Shown here: positions 54,325 through 63,316 of the stretch, piece by piece
Numbering within the stretch: position 1 is the first letter of the stretch
Layout of the letters: each line of letters starts with the position of its first letter
Assembly (NCBI GenBank): GCA_018673915.1
Contig: JABHBK010000028.1
Coordinates: 1-63,351 of the forward strand
Length of the DNA: 63,351 bases
Reading direction: 5' to 3'
Source: Nitrospina sp.
GTDB lineage: Bacteria > Nitrospinota > Nitrospinia > Nitrospinales > VA-1
Program-made: the position numbers and the translations under genes
Notes under the pieces: model-generated
The model's input: only the letters and a program-made list of their open reading frames with translations
Database searches by the model: none
What the model was told of the DNA's origin: nothing

Positions 54325-55626
54325 CTAATTATTGATATATTCGGCAGGATTAGTAATATGCCCCGTCAAGGCAGAAGCCGCCGCCGTGTAGGGTGAAGCC
54401 AGATAAACATGCGATTGTTTAGATCCCATTCGGCCAGGAAAATTCCGATTAGTCGTGGAGATCACCACCTGATTGTCTTTGGCTCTTCCAAAAGTGTCTT
54501 TCGGTCCTCCAAGACAAGCGGCACAAGAAGGATCACCGAGATATGCTCCGGCATTTTTGAAAATATCCACCAGCGTTTCACCCCCGAGTTTTTCCCTATG
54601 CAAATCTTGCTCAACTTCTCGAGTCGCCGGAACAATGAAGGTGTCAATTTTCACTTTCTTGCCCTTAAGGAGCCGGGCCGCCGCCATGAAATCGGTGAGT
54701 TTACCGCCTGTGCAGGAGCCAATATAGGCTCGGTCTAGTTTTACATCCAGACAATCGCTGACCTTGGCCTTGTTATCAGGAGAATGAGGCTTCGCTACAA
54801 TGGGTTCCATCTCATTTGCATTGTAGGTTTTCTTGAAAAAATACTGTGCATCAGCATCAGATTTATAAATTTTGTAAGGCGCGTCCGTTCTCTGCCGAAC
54901 ATAGTCGGTCGTCACATCATCCGCTTCAATGATGCCGTTTTTCCCACCCGCTTCAATTGCCATATTGCAGAGAGTCATCCTCTCTTCCATAGAGAGTTTC
55001 ATGATGGCATCTCCCTGCCATTCCATTGCCCGATAAGTCGCACCATCCACCCCGATATCGCCAATAACATTCAGGATCACATCCTTAGCCATAACATGCT
55101 CAGGAAACGTGCCGGTAAACTCAAAGCACATTGATTCTGGAACCTTGACCCAAAGCTTGCCAGTCCCCAGAATAAACGCAGCATCCGTATTTCCGATCCC
55201 AGTAGAAAACATACCAAACGCACCCGAGGTGCTGGTGTGAGAATCGGTACCAAATAACACCTCTCCGGGTCGGTTAAAACCTTCCTGAGCGAGAGCGAGG
55301 TGGCAAACTCCTTTATAGTTATCAGTGCCGACATCAAAATAATGTGGCAGGGATTGCTCTTTCACAAACTGACGAAGGATGTCTATATTTCTGTTGGCGT
55401 GGGTATCCTTGGTAAAGATAAAATGGTCGGGAATGATCACTACTTTATCCCGGTCCCATACTTTAGCGTTTTCGCCAAACTGCTTTTTAAAAATAGCGAA
55501 AGTACCCGGTCCGCAAACGTCATGCGTCATCAACACATCCGTGTCTACCCAGATATTGTCACCCGGCTTAACCGTCTCTTTACCCGCATGTGCGGCTAAA
55601 ATCTTTTCTGTAATCGTCATTCCCAT
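54325..55626 (-). CDS. leuC: 3-isopropylmalate dehydratase large subunit
   Basis: Aconitase-family [4Fe-4S] subunit of 433 residues. The cluster cysteines are in IGSCTGGKLTDF (near residue 310) and PSCAACLGGPKDTFG (near 368-371). Other family blocks are GTDSHTSTSGAFGMF and AYIGSC. The start is the ATG at 55626 because GGAGGAA lies seven bases upstream; an earlier TTG would lie within that site. It forms the isomerase with LeuD downstream. No leuA or leuB is present in the window. Confidence 0.92.
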   Translation of the reverse strand: MGMTITEKILAAHAGKETVKPGDNIWVDTDVLMTHDVCGPGTFAIFKKQFGENAKVWDRDKVVIIPDHFIFTKDTHANRNIDILRQFVKEQSLPHYFDVGTDNYKGVCHLALAQEGFNRPGEVLFGTDSHTSTSGAFGMFSTGIGNTDAAFILGTGKLWVKVPESMCFEFTGTFPEHVMAKDVILNVIGDIGVDGATYRAMEWQGDAIMKLSMEERMTLCNMAIEAGGKNGIIEADDVTTDYVRQRTDAPYKIYKSDADAQYFFKKTYNANEMEPIVAKPHSPDNKAKVSDCLDVKLDRAYIGSCTGGKLTDFMAAARLLKGKKVKIDTFIVPATREVEQDLHREKLGGETLVDIFKNAGAYLGDPSCAACLGGPKDTFGRAKDNQVVISTTNRNFPGRMGSKQSHVYLASPYTAAASALTGHITNPAEYINN

Positions 55627-55828
55627 CAAACAAGTTCCTCCCAATGCGAATATTAAACCCGCAGCGTGCTTCAGTTTCTCTTTAAAACTTCCGAAAAGCT
55701 TATGAACAAGTAAGATACCATTAAAACGACTAAACCATATAAGTTTTTATTTCACCAAAAATTTAACGTAAAATACATCAGACAAGGCTCCAGACAGCCT
55801 TAATGACAGCCTGTTTCTCGAAAGAATA

Positions 55829-56866
55829 ATGATCGAACTCATCAAAGAAACCATCGACCGCCTGCGCTATAAAATTCCTTCGCGCCCCCGGCAGGTCCAG
55901 ATTGAAATCACCAATCGTTGCAATATGGATTGCCCCATGTGCCAGAGAGAGGACCTTGGTATCGAACTGGAACACATGAGCTGGGCTAATTTTACTAAAG
56001 TGGTCGATAAATTAGGTCATCATGAGGACATTACCCTGACCGGATGGGGAGAACCATTCATCCATCCCCGTGTTTTCGATATGATCGCCTACTGTAAAGA
56101 ACGTGGGCATAAAGTAATGATTACCTCCAATGGACTGTTCACCAAGCCATCGATGGTGAAAGACATCCTGAGTTCCGATGTGGATACGGTCACCTTCTCC
56201 ATAGACAGCGTCAACGGCAATGAAACGGTTGTGGAAGGACATACCAGTAACAAGGTTTACGAAAATATTGAGGCCGTAGTAAAAGGAAGAAAACCTGGAG
56301 CCCTCAGCGTTAGGTTGCAAGCCACCCTGCACCAAAATTGCGAAAACGATCTCTATGATGTTATCCAATACGGAGCACGGATCGGGTGCGACATCATTAA
56401 CGTAGGTCGACTCGATCGACAGTTCCGTCCCAATCTTGAGCGCCCCGACTCCCGACAGGAGTTATCTATTTTCTTGAAAGCCGATGCAATCGCCCGGTCA
56501 AACGGCATTCAGCTTGACTGGTTGCAATATTCGGTTTCCAGCGGAATCACCCGGTTCTTTTATCGCCTGTTGAAAAAGAAACTACACCGATCAGGACAAT
56601 ATTGTCTGAAAACTTTTGACTATGCTTATGTCACTCGAGAAGGAAATGTTACCCCTTGCTGTCTCCTGCCCAACTCAAAAATGGGCAATCTGCTCGATGA
56701 CAGTTTGGGGAATATCTGGCAGAACGGGAAATTTAATCATTTCCGCGAAAACTACCGTGACACCTGCGGCAATTGCGACCTGTGGGTGATTGATCAAGTC
56801 CCTTCAAAGGCAGAACCCTCAACGCCGAAACCTACCAGCTTGCAAAACCCCCTGCTGGTTAAGTAG
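55829..56866 (+). CDS. Radical SAM/SPASM-domain enzyme
   Basis: A 345-residue enzyme. The radical SAM cluster motif is CNMDCPMC (C31, C35, C38), then TGWGEPFIHP, the GGE-equivalent. The C-terminal SPASM-like part has YCLKTFDYAYVTREGNVTPCC, the LLPNSKMGNLLDD box and the final CGNCDLWV, so at least one auxiliary cluster is expected. SPASM enzymes modify peptides, nucleosides or cofactors. No obvious precursor peptide gene lies next to it. It is separate from the leu genes (divergent) and from the SLC13 gene by 227 bases. Confidence 0.85.
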   Translation: MIELIKETIDRLRYKIPSRPRQVQIEITNRCNMDCPMCQREDLGIELEHMSWANFTKVVDKLGHHEDITLTGWGEPFIHPRVFDMIAYCKERGHKVMITSNGLFTKPSMVKDILSSDVDTVTFSIDSVNGNETVVEGHTSNKVYENIEAVVKGRKPGALSVRLQATLHQNCENDLYDVIQYGARIGCDIINVGRLDRQFRPNLERPDSRQELSIFLKADAIARSNGIQLDWLQYSVSSGITRFFYRLLKKKLHRSGQYCLKTFDYAYVTREGNVTPCCLLPNSKMGNLLDDSLGNIWQNGKFNHFRENYRDTCGNCDLWVIDQVPSKAEPSTPKPTSLQNPLLVK

Positions 56867-57093
56867 CCCCCGAACAAATCTAAAAACCTTCTTCACCCCA
56901 ATAAAGTTGCCTGACTCTGAACCTTGGCCAGGAGAAAAACCACACTTTTCATGAGTTGAGGCAAGTTTGTTATCGCTCTTTATCTATCAACGGGTTATCA
57001 TCGCAGGCGGAATGCCTTCATCCCTTACAGGAGAATGAAAAGCTTAGTCCGGTTTCCACCACAACGTTTTTATTTAACAAGTATTTTAATTTT

Positions 57094-58548
57094 ATGTCCA
57101 ATTCCCAACTCAAAGAACAGCAGATATTTATCGACAGACGCCCAATATGGATCGTGATTTTTGACCGTCTACGCCGGTATATTGCCCTGTCTATGTTTTT
57201 TGGAATTTTTGCCCTGTTGTTGATGCAAGAAGGTCCCAGCGATCTGTCACCGGAAGGCTATAAAGTTCTCTGCCTCTTTTTTCTTTGCGTCAGCCTTTGG
57301 TCTACCAATCTCATTCCCCTATCGATCACCAGTCTACTAGCCATTGCGGCAGTCCCGCTTCTGGGAATTATGGAAGCCACTCAGGCATACAGTTTTTTTG
57401 GGAACAAAGCAGTTTTCTTTATTTTGGGGGTCTTTATTCTTTCGGCCGCAATGATCGCCTGTGGACTCAGCACCCGCATTTCTATCTGGGTCATGGAACA
57501 CTGGAGCAAAACACCCGGGAGATTGGTCTCAGCAACCTATTGCTTTGCGGGAATCAGCTCCTGTTTCATGTCAGAGCACGCAGTGGCGGTTATCCTTTTC
57601 CCCATTATTCACGAAATCATACAATCCTTGAATTTAAAACGGGACAACTCTATCTTTGCGAAGTCCATGTATTTTGCCATGGCCTGGGGATGCATCATCG
57701 GAGGTGCCATGACCGTGCTCGGCGGAGGCCGTGTTCCCCTGGGCGTGGAGATGCTGGAGAAAGCCACGGCCGGGCAAAAAACTCTGGGCATTCTTCAATA
57801 TACCCAATTGAGTTTTCCTCTAGTACTACTCCTGTTTGCAGGCGGGTGGCTAACTTTAAAAATCATGTTTCCTCCGGATATTCATGACATCGAACCCGCA
57901 CGAAAAGCATTGAAACAAAAATCGATGGTGATGGGACGATTAACCTTTCAGGAGAAGGGCATTGCCCTGGTGATGGGCACCACACTATTTTGCTGGTTCG
58001 GATATGGAGACCAGTTGGGTATCGCCAACATCGCCATCATTTCCATCGTTGCATTGTTTGTGCTAAATCTCATTACCTGGAAAATGATAGAATCTCATAT
58101 CAACTGGGCTATCGTCCTGATGTATGGAGGTGCCATCTGTCTGGGAGAAGTCATGGCCGAATCGGGAGCGGCATTATGGCTGGCTGAAAAATTATTTTCG
58201 GGGTTGGTCGAGTCGGGAATTGTTTTCCTGATTGTCATAGCGGTACTGTCCACCCTGTTCACCACTTTCATGAGTAACTCAGCAGTCATTGCCATCCTTC
58301 TGCCTACCGCTATCAGTATGGGTCCGGCTTATGGCATTGATCCGGTAGTAGCCACCATGGCAGTAGTTTTACCCAGTAACTTTGCCTTCATTTTGCCTAT
58401 CGCCACCCCAGCAGCAGCGCTGGCTTATTCCTCAAGGTTCTTGACGCTAAAAGAAATGGTCTGGTCTGGAAGCATCCTCAGTTTGATGGGGCTCATTTTC
58501 TACGTATTCCTTCTTCTCGTCTACTGGCCAATGATAGGTTTTCAATAA
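57094..58548 (+). CDS. SLC13/DASS-family sodium-coupled anion symporter
   Basis: A membrane carrier of 484 residues from the ATG at 57094; an upstream TTG start would add an unlikely 46-residue tail. About eleven hydrophobic segments are present in two inverted halves. Family substrate/sodium loops are visible: LWSTNLIPLSITSLLA in the first half, and TTFMSNSAVIAILLPTA in the second, the usual place of the SNT-type motif (here SNS). Members import dicarboxylates, citrate, sulfate or other anions with Na+. It is followed by the rhodanese gene 8 bases later; a sulfur anion is possible but not demonstrated. Confidence 0.85.
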   Translation: MSNSQLKEQQIFIDRRPIWIVIFDRLRRYIALSMFFGIFALLLMQEGPSDLSPEGYKVLCLFFLCVSLWSTNLIPLSITSLLAIAAVPLLGIMEATQAYSFFGNKAVFFILGVFILSAAMIACGLSTRISIWVMEHWSKTPGRLVSATYCFAGISSCFMSEHAVAVILFPIIHEIIQSLNLKRDNSIFAKSMYFAMAWGCIIGGAMTVLGGGRVPLGVEMLEKATAGQKTLGILQYTQLSFPLVLLLFAGGWLTLKIMFPPDIHDIEPARKALKQKSMVMGRLTFQEKGIALVMGTTLFCWFGYGDQLGIANIAIISIVALFVLNLITWKMIESHINWAIVLMYGGAICLGEVMAESGAALWLAEKLFSGLVESGIVFLIVIAVLSTLFTTFMSNSAVIAILLPTAISMGPAYGIDPVVATMAVVLPSNFAFILPIATPAAALAYSSRFLTLKEMVWSGSILSLMGLIFYVFLLLVYWPMIGFQ

Positions 58549-58556
58549 AATCGCCC

Positions 58557-58895
58557 ATGAACTCCGTTAAACAACTACAACCTCTGGAATTAAAAAAGAA
58601 GCTCGATAGCGGAGAAGATATTTTTCTGCTCGATGTCCGCGAGCCCTGGGAGTTTTCCCTGTCATCCATCAATGGCTCAGAAAATTTTCCATTAGGTGAA
58701 GTCGTAGACCGACAACAGGAATTCATTTATGAAGAAGAGATTGTTGTGATCTGTCACCACGGGGAGCGTTCACAAAGAGCGGCCATGGAGTTGGTCGAAA
58801 GCGGATTCAAAACGGTGCACAATCTAATCGGTGGTATCGATGCATGGTCGCAGATCGTGGACACAACTGTTCCCCGCTACCGATCCTCAGGTTAA
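58557..58895 (+). CDS. Rhodanese-like sulfurtransferase
   Basis: A single rhodanese domain, 112 residues. The N-terminal CH2A-type segment is FLLDVREPWEF and the active-site loop is CHHGERS, with the catalytic cysteine C66, which would carry a persulfide. Beta-5 continues IGGIDAWSQ. It lies 8 bases after an SLC13 transporter gene and its 3' end overlaps the convergent aroDE stop by four bases. Probably a persulfide carrier in the cytoplasm. Confidence 0.92.
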   Translation: MNSVKQLQPLELKKKLDSGEDIFLLDVREPWEFSLSSINGSENFPLGEVVDRQQEFIYEEEIVVICHHGERSQRAAMELVESGFKTVHNLIGGIDAWSQIVDTTVPRYRSSG

Positions 58896-60352
58896 CCTTT
58901 TAGTTTTTTCAACAACACTTCGCGCATAGTGTCGATGGGGGCAGATTGTCCGGTCCAAAGCTCAAACTGGCGGGCGGCCTGGTTGATGAACAGTTCACTG
59001 CCGGGAATGACCGTGCATCCTGCGGCTTTGGCTTCGCGCAAAAGTCTTGTCTCTAGTGGATTGTAGACGGAGTCGAACACCACCATACCTTCTTTAAAAT
59101 CTCTTGCTGGAAATGGGCTTTCATTGACATTCGGACTCATGCCTACCGGGGAGCAATTGATCAAGACATCGATGGGACGAATCCCCGCATCACGGGCGTA
59201 TACCAAATCACAACCCAATTCCTTTGCCAGACTTTCACCCCGTTCTTTATTCTTATTATAGGTGACCGTTAAACGGCCGCCCTTTTCTTTCACGCCATAA
59301 CCAATAGCCTTGGCAGTTCCACCGGAACCCAGAATTAAAATATTTTTGCCCTGCAGCGTTGTACAGGCTTCAAGCGCAGAAATGGCACCGGAGCAATCCG
59401 TGTTATAGCCTACCCAGTCAGAGCCTTCTTTCACCACCGTATTGACCGCACCAATTTTACCCGCCGTTTCATCGATTCTGTCTAACAGTGGAATGATCTG
59501 TTCTTTAGCCGGCATGGTAACGCTCAGTCCACTAAAAAAATCTTTATAACCGTGGAAAAATTTTTCCACGTTATCGACCCGGAAAGAAACGTATATGTCC
59601 GAAGATCCTTTTTCTTCGAAAGCCTTATTGTGGACAAGGTATCCCTGGCTTTTGGATACTGGATTCCCGATAACGCCATAAATCTTAAAATCTGAACGCG
59701 CGGTATTAACCCGATAAATATCCTTGAGAGTTTTCGCTGGCATCTGACCCGGGGCACTTTCCTGCCCCGTTTCAAGACTGCCAAAGGTCAGGAATCCGCC
59801 AAATAGAGGAGAAAGGACTCGACTGATTTCTCCCAAGTCTCCCATACAAAGACCGATCAACTTTTTGTTTTCTTGTTTGGCCCGTTTCAATAGATCAAAC
59901 ATTTTCAGGTTATCGTGAAGATCCCGGGCATAGGTAACAATTTTGATGATGTCTCCGGGCAATTCACACATGGCATCATAAAGCGGGTTAAAATCTTCAG
60001 GAGTGTGGGAAAAATCGTGATACGAAAGAATGATTTTTGATGGGTCCACCCCCTCCAGAAAAGGTTGTAAAAGCTCTCGAGGGGTGGAGACTTCAATATC
60101 CACGTAATCGGCCCTTAAGGCATCCCGAAGAAGTTGTATGCGGGCTTCTTCCTGACCTTTAAATTGTCCACCGTCAATTTTAGAACGGCAAGTAGCGATG
60201 ACCGGCAGGCTTGCAGAATCGAATAACACATTAAGATCGGGATCAGCAATCAGGTCCAGGCGCAGTTCAAGAATATCTGCAACCGCCGGAGCAGATGCGA
60301 TCTGTTCCTGGGCTTTGGACATAGAAGGTCCGACAATGGGGACACAAATCAT
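58892..60352 (-). CDS. aroDE: Bifunctional 3-dehydroquinate dehydratase / shikimate dehydrogenase (AroDE)
   Basis: Two shikimate-pathway steps in one chain of 486 residues. Residues about 1-210 are type I dehydroquinase (MICVPIVGPS, LELRLDLIAD, LSYHDFSHTPED, KIVTYARD with the Schiff-base lysine region). Residues about 225-486 are shikimate dehydrogenase (YGVIGNPVSKSQGYLVHN, SVTMPAKEQI with catalytic lysine, NTDCSGA, LGSGGTAKAIG, INCSPVGM). The start is the ATG at 60352; the first possible TTG at 60379 has no binding site. The order and fusion resemble the plant and chlamydial-type AroDE and also some bacteria. It overlaps the rhodanese stop. Confidence 0.92.
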   Translation of the reverse strand: MICVPIVGPSMSKAQEQIASAPAVADILELRLDLIADPDLNVLFDSASLPVIATCRSKIDGGQFKGQEEARIQLLRDALRADYVDIEVSTPRELLQPFLEGVDPSKIILSYHDFSHTPEDFNPLYDAMCELPGDIIKIVTYARDLHDNLKMFDLLKRAKQENKKLIGLCMGDLGEISRVLSPLFGGFLTFGSLETGQESAPGQMPAKTLKDIYRVNTARSDFKIYGVIGNPVSKSQGYLVHNKAFEEKGSSDIYVSFRVDNVEKFFHGYKDFFSGLSVTMPAKEQIIPLLDRIDETAGKIGAVNTVVKEGSDWVGYNTDCSGAISALEACTTLQGKNILILGSGGTAKAIGYGVKEKGGRLTVTYNKNKERGESLAKELGCDLVYARDAGIRPIDVLINCSPVGMSPNVNESPFPARDFKEGMVVFDSVYNPLETRLLREAKAAGCTVIPGSELFINQAARQFELWTGQSAPIDTMREVLLKKLKG

Positions 60353-60588
60353 AACAAACCGGGAAAAATATTGTTTCAAACCAGAGGGAGGATAGTACCA
60401 GACTCGAGACTTTTAAAAAAGGGCGCAGTGAGCAGAAACTCTTTGCGATGGGGGAAAACGTTTGCGAACTGTACGTGATATTCTACCGTTGCCTTCATAA
60501 ATCGAAGACTGAGGAAGTATTCCACGATGGCAGAGGTTCTCTGTAACCCAGAAAAACCTATATATTTTTTATAAATCCAAACAACCAC

Positions 60589-60894
60589 TTATTCTGCAAA
60601 GTTGGTCCTGGAAAAACTTTCGTCGTCAGAAGTTTCAGGTACCGTTTCATTATTTTCTTGTGTCTCAATCGCCTCGGCCTGTAACGTTGGAGCTTCCTCA
60701 ACCTGAGTCTCAACTTTTTGAGACGCTCCTTGTGCATGGGCAGTTAATGCCGATTTGGCCTCCTCCGAAATACTGACTCGGTCTCGTTGACTCTGAACCC
60801 GTTTGACCGGATTCTTATTGTTCAACTCTGCGATGCGAGCCTGGCCCTGATAGGTTTTGAATATCCTGCTTACTGGAACTATTGAAATGTTCAT
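60589..60894 (-). CDS. Small acidic protein with FlgM-like N-terminal motif
   Basis: A 101-residue soluble protein. The N-terminal half (VSRIFKTYQGQARIAE, then RDRVSISEEAKSAL) matches the start of FlgM-type anti-sigma-28 factors, where a VSxSxxA-like motif follows a disordered head. The C-terminal half lacks the recognisable sigma-binding helices and is instead acidic, Glu/Thr-rich and probably disordered. It is the last gene of the fliD run, 16 bases after the FlgN/FliT-like gene; flgM and flgN are often neighbours. A role in flagellar regulation is inference. Confidence 0.5.
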   Translation of the reverse strand: MNISIVPVSRIFKTYQGQARIAELNNKNPVKRVQSQRDRVSISEEAKSALTAHAQGASQKVETQVEEAPTLQAEAIETQENNETVPETSDDESFSRTNFAE

Positions 60895-60910
60895 GGTTCT
60901 TTCCTTTCAG

Positions 60911-61345
60911 TTAAACGTTTTTTGAAATTTTTGGTTTAATTCTTTGTGATCTCTCATAACCTTTTAAAAGTTCCTGCCCCTTCCTCAATCCTTTGATTTT
61001 TTCCACCACCTCGCTTTTCACGAGCTTGAGTTTTTCCTGGCAATCAATTTCCTGTTTGATAATTTTTTCCAGATCAGTTTCAATTTGAAACCCAAGGTCT
61101 TTATTTTCACGAATCAATGATTCCCGTGCTGTTCCATCCAGATCACGGGCCAGGTCAGCAATCTTTTGATCTGTCTCATTGAGTGCCGCGATTAATCCCT
61201 CTTTGATCTCAATAATCTCCTTCAGTTGAGAATCATCCTCCTTGTTCACAGCTTCCATTTGCTCTCCCATTTTCAGAAGAAGCCGAGCGCAAGTTTCCTG
61301 TTTGTTTTTGAGCAACTTGGTAATTTCTTTATTTTTTTGATTCAT
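60911..61345 (-). CDS. FlgN/FliT-like flagellar export chaperone
   Basis: A 144-residue, mainly helical coiled-coil protein (NKEITKLLKNKQETC, LLKMGEQMEAV, GLIAALNETDQKIAD, EKLKLVKSEVVEKIKG) resembling the FlgN family that delivers hook-associated proteins FlgK/FlgL, or FliT that binds FliD. It starts 9 bases after the fliD stop, and FliD is the usual FliT client, so FliT-like duty is possible. Sequence alone does not separate the two. Confidence 0.65.
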   Translation of the reverse strand: MNQKNKEITKLLKNKQETCARLLLKMGEQMEAVNKEDDSQLKEIIEIKEGLIAALNETDQKIADLARDLDGTARESLIRENKDLGFQIETDLEKIIKQEIDCQEKLKLVKSEVVEKIKGLRKGQELLKGYERSQRIKPKISKNV

Positions 61346-61354
61346 AGTTAAAGT

Positions 61355-63208
61355 TCATGCCACCGCAATAAGGGTTTGTATTGTGTTTTCCAAATTAGTG
61401 TTTTCAGTAAACTTGCGAAAATTTTCTGCCAGGACTCTTGGCGAACGCGACTGGACGATGATTTCATTTTCTTCAATCGCCAACTCACCGAGTTCCTCCC
61501 GCAAAATTGTGTTAAGGCTTTCTTCCAGGCTAGGAAGAATTCCGGTTTCAGGATTGGTAAACAGGTCAAAAATTTCTGTTGTATTGGAGTCGAGTCCGCG
61601 CCGCAATTCTCTTTCATCCAGCACAAAGGTGTTGTCCGCCAGAGAGCGCACGCCAATAGAACCCAGCCGTCGCAAAAGGTTTTCGTTTTTGCTTTGGAAA
61701 GCCCGGGTTATTCCGGATTTAACTGCCTGAACCGCAGAGGCAATGGCCACATCCTGCTGACTATTTTTCTCCGTATTGACCACCCTGATGCCTGTTGCAA
61801 ATGGGTTTCCCGGCCGCCCCCGAAACGCATCTATCTCTTCATTGCGATCAGCAAGTTTTCGCGCTCCTTCTTGAGGTTCGATGGTAAGGTCATTGCGGAT
61901 ATCCTGAATATCCCCATCCCGCGCAAATGTCCGAGAGGCACCTAGAAGATCATTGATTTTTGAAATAGAATTATTGAATTGATCAAACAGAGTTTTAATC
62001 TGGGTAAAAAATGATTCGGCATCGATAAAAACATTTATTTGGGCGGCCTTTTCCGATGCGCTTTTGATGACCACGTCTGTATCTTCGATTACCTCCGAAA
62101 AAACGTTGGTATCGCTGAACACCGGCTTGCCGTTGACTTCAATTTTTGCGGTTTGTGGTTGCTGAATCAGGTTTTCTAGGAGGTCTTGATCTTCTGAATC
62201 GAACTGGAATTCTTTCTGAACCGGGAATCCTTTGAAATTCAACTCAAAGAATCCTAGCTCCAAAAGCACGTCATCGCTATCGAGCAAATCAATTTGGTCC
62301 CGTCCGCCCGCCTGCCCAACGAGGACCAACCGGTTGTCCTTAATTAATGCCAGAACTTTGGACTCCGCAGTTCCTCCATCTAGCTGGCCATTGTCATTAA
62401 CATCTTCACCCAGGTCGATCTCTCCATCACCGTCAAGGTCTTCAACAATGTATATGGCGGGAACAAACTCAGTATTTTTGGTTTGAATAATATCCAGAGT
62501 CCCGTTATTGTTCACATCTTCTGTTTTATCCAAAACTCCATTGCGGTTTTGGTCTTCCCCGAAATTGATTTTGTTTTTCAGGTCGATGAGCGTGTCCGAG
62601 GATTCGACGGTAATTTTCACTCCATTGACGAAAAAGCTGCCCGATAGTCCCAGAGTTCCCAGAGGAGTGGATTGTTCATCAGAAGCCAGAATCGCCCCTT
62701 TCGTCAGGCGTACAGGAGTGACATTGAAGGAATCAAGAGACGCATCCTTACCCACAACTATCTGAACCCGTTCCGATCGGGTTGAAGGAGATGGAGAGGA
62801 AGACGACTTGAGGTTCAGCGCGTCGACTTTAAGCAGCCCAGAAACTGATTGTTTAAGGCTTGTTAATGAAGTGGAAAGTTCATCCAGTTGCCGAAGTTTG
62901 AGCAGAGAGAACCGCTCTTTTCTACCAAGATCATCCACAATGGGGATTTTTCTGGACTCGGATTGCCTGGAAAGCAGAGCAATAGCATCGTTGACCCGGA
63001 AAGCGGCCAAAGGCCCAGAGGCCTCCAGCTTGGGAACCCTTCTACTATTGATAAATACCGAATTAAACAGAATGTCCTGTTTGGGTTTCTGAGGACTGCC
63101 AGCCTGGTTTAGGGTATCGCGGGCGATCCGGACATCCAGGTCTTTGCTGGTCGACCGAGTCGAATTGAGGGGGAAAAACGTTGAGGTGACGTTATTGAGA
63201 ATCTGCAC
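61355..63208 (-). CDS. fliD: Flagellar hook-associated protein 2 (filament cap)
   Basis: FliD caps the growing filament and promotes flagellin insertion; it is exported without a cleaved signal. The 617-residue sequence ends with the FliD_C pattern: AIASAVQAVKSGITRAF, LRRLGSIGVRSLADNTFVLDERELRRGLDSN and a coiled C-terminus. The N-terminal 150 residues are unlike the classical MxxISSxGIGSGLD start. Residues about 219-277 hold two EF-hand-type loops (DQNRNGVLDKTE and DLDGDGEIDLGE), each followed by a second half loop (DVNNNGTLD and DVNDNGQLD), so Ca2+ binding is expected. The GTG start at 63208 lies 4-10 bases after GGAAAGA, itself part of a predicted RNA helix. Downstream genes are tightly spaced. 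Confidence 0.88.
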   Translation of the reverse strand: MQILNNVTSTFFPLNSTRSTSKDLDVRIARDTLNQAGSPQKPKQDILFNSVFINSRRVPKLEASGPLAAFRVNDAIALLSRQSESRKIPIVDDLGRKERFSLLKLRQLDELSTSLTSLKQSVSGLLKVDALNLKSSSSPSPSTRSERVQIVVGKDASLDSFNVTPVRLTKGAILASDEQSTPLGTLGLSGSFFVNGVKITVESSDTLIDLKNKINFGEDQNRNGVLDKTEDVNNNGTLDIIQTKNTEFVPAIYIVEDLDGDGEIDLGEDVNDNGQLDGGTAESKVLALIKDNRLVLVGQAGGRDQIDLLDSDDVLLELGFFELNFKGFPVQKEFQFDSEDQDLLENLIQQPQTAKIEVNGKPVFSDTNVFSEVIEDTDVVIKSASEKAAQINVFIDAESFFTQIKTLFDQFNNSISKINDLLGASRTFARDGDIQDIRNDLTIEPQEGARKLADRNEEIDAFRGRPGNPFATGIRVVNTEKNSQQDVAIASAVQAVKSGITRAFQSKNENLLRRLGSIGVRSLADNTFVLDERELRRGLDSNTTEIFDLFTNPETGILPSLEESLNTILREELGELAIEENEIIVQSRSPRVLAENFRKFTENTNLENTIQTLIAVA

Positions 63209-63210
63209 GA

Positions 63211-63316
63211 TTCTTTCCGGTCTGGCGAAGAAAAATACGTTTCGCCATTAAAGTGTTTAGTCGAAAATGTCGAAAAACACATCAAGAACGGAATCGTGCC
63301 GTTAGACCGGAAAAAA
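63211..63316 (-). promoter_or_regulatory. Structured 5' leader of fliD (candidate regulatory RNA)
   Basis: In the minus-strand transcript the arms TTTCCGGTCT (63313-63304) and AGACCGGAAA (63223-63214) pair perfectly for 10 bp, extendable to 13 with one G.U. Inside are three hairpins: AACGG/CCGTT with a 7-base loop (63303-63287), GTGTTT/AAACAC with an inner TCGA/TCGA stem (63280-63253) and GGCGAA/TTCGCC (63246-63224). The first and third directly abut the closing helix, giving a four-way junction. The 3' arm contains GGAAAGA, the ribosome binding site of fliD, so folding would hide it. Confidence 0.6.

Noticed and set aside
55627..55760. Leucine-operon leader peptide or attenuator
   Set aside because: A short frame of 16 codons exists but has no run of leucine codons and no terminator/antiterminator pair was found before leuC.
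60376..60588. 70-codon minus-strand open frame upstream of aroDE
   Set aside because: No ribosome binding site, no domain, and it runs into the aroDE start. The shorter in-frame ATG gives only 40 residues without recognisable features.
63304..63316. tRNA-like cloverleaf on the plus strand at the fliD leader
   Set aside because: The arm order resembles a tRNA, but the closing stem is too long, the T-loop lacks TTCRA and the middle arm has no anticodon-like 7-base loop; a regulatory RNA on the minus strand explains it better.
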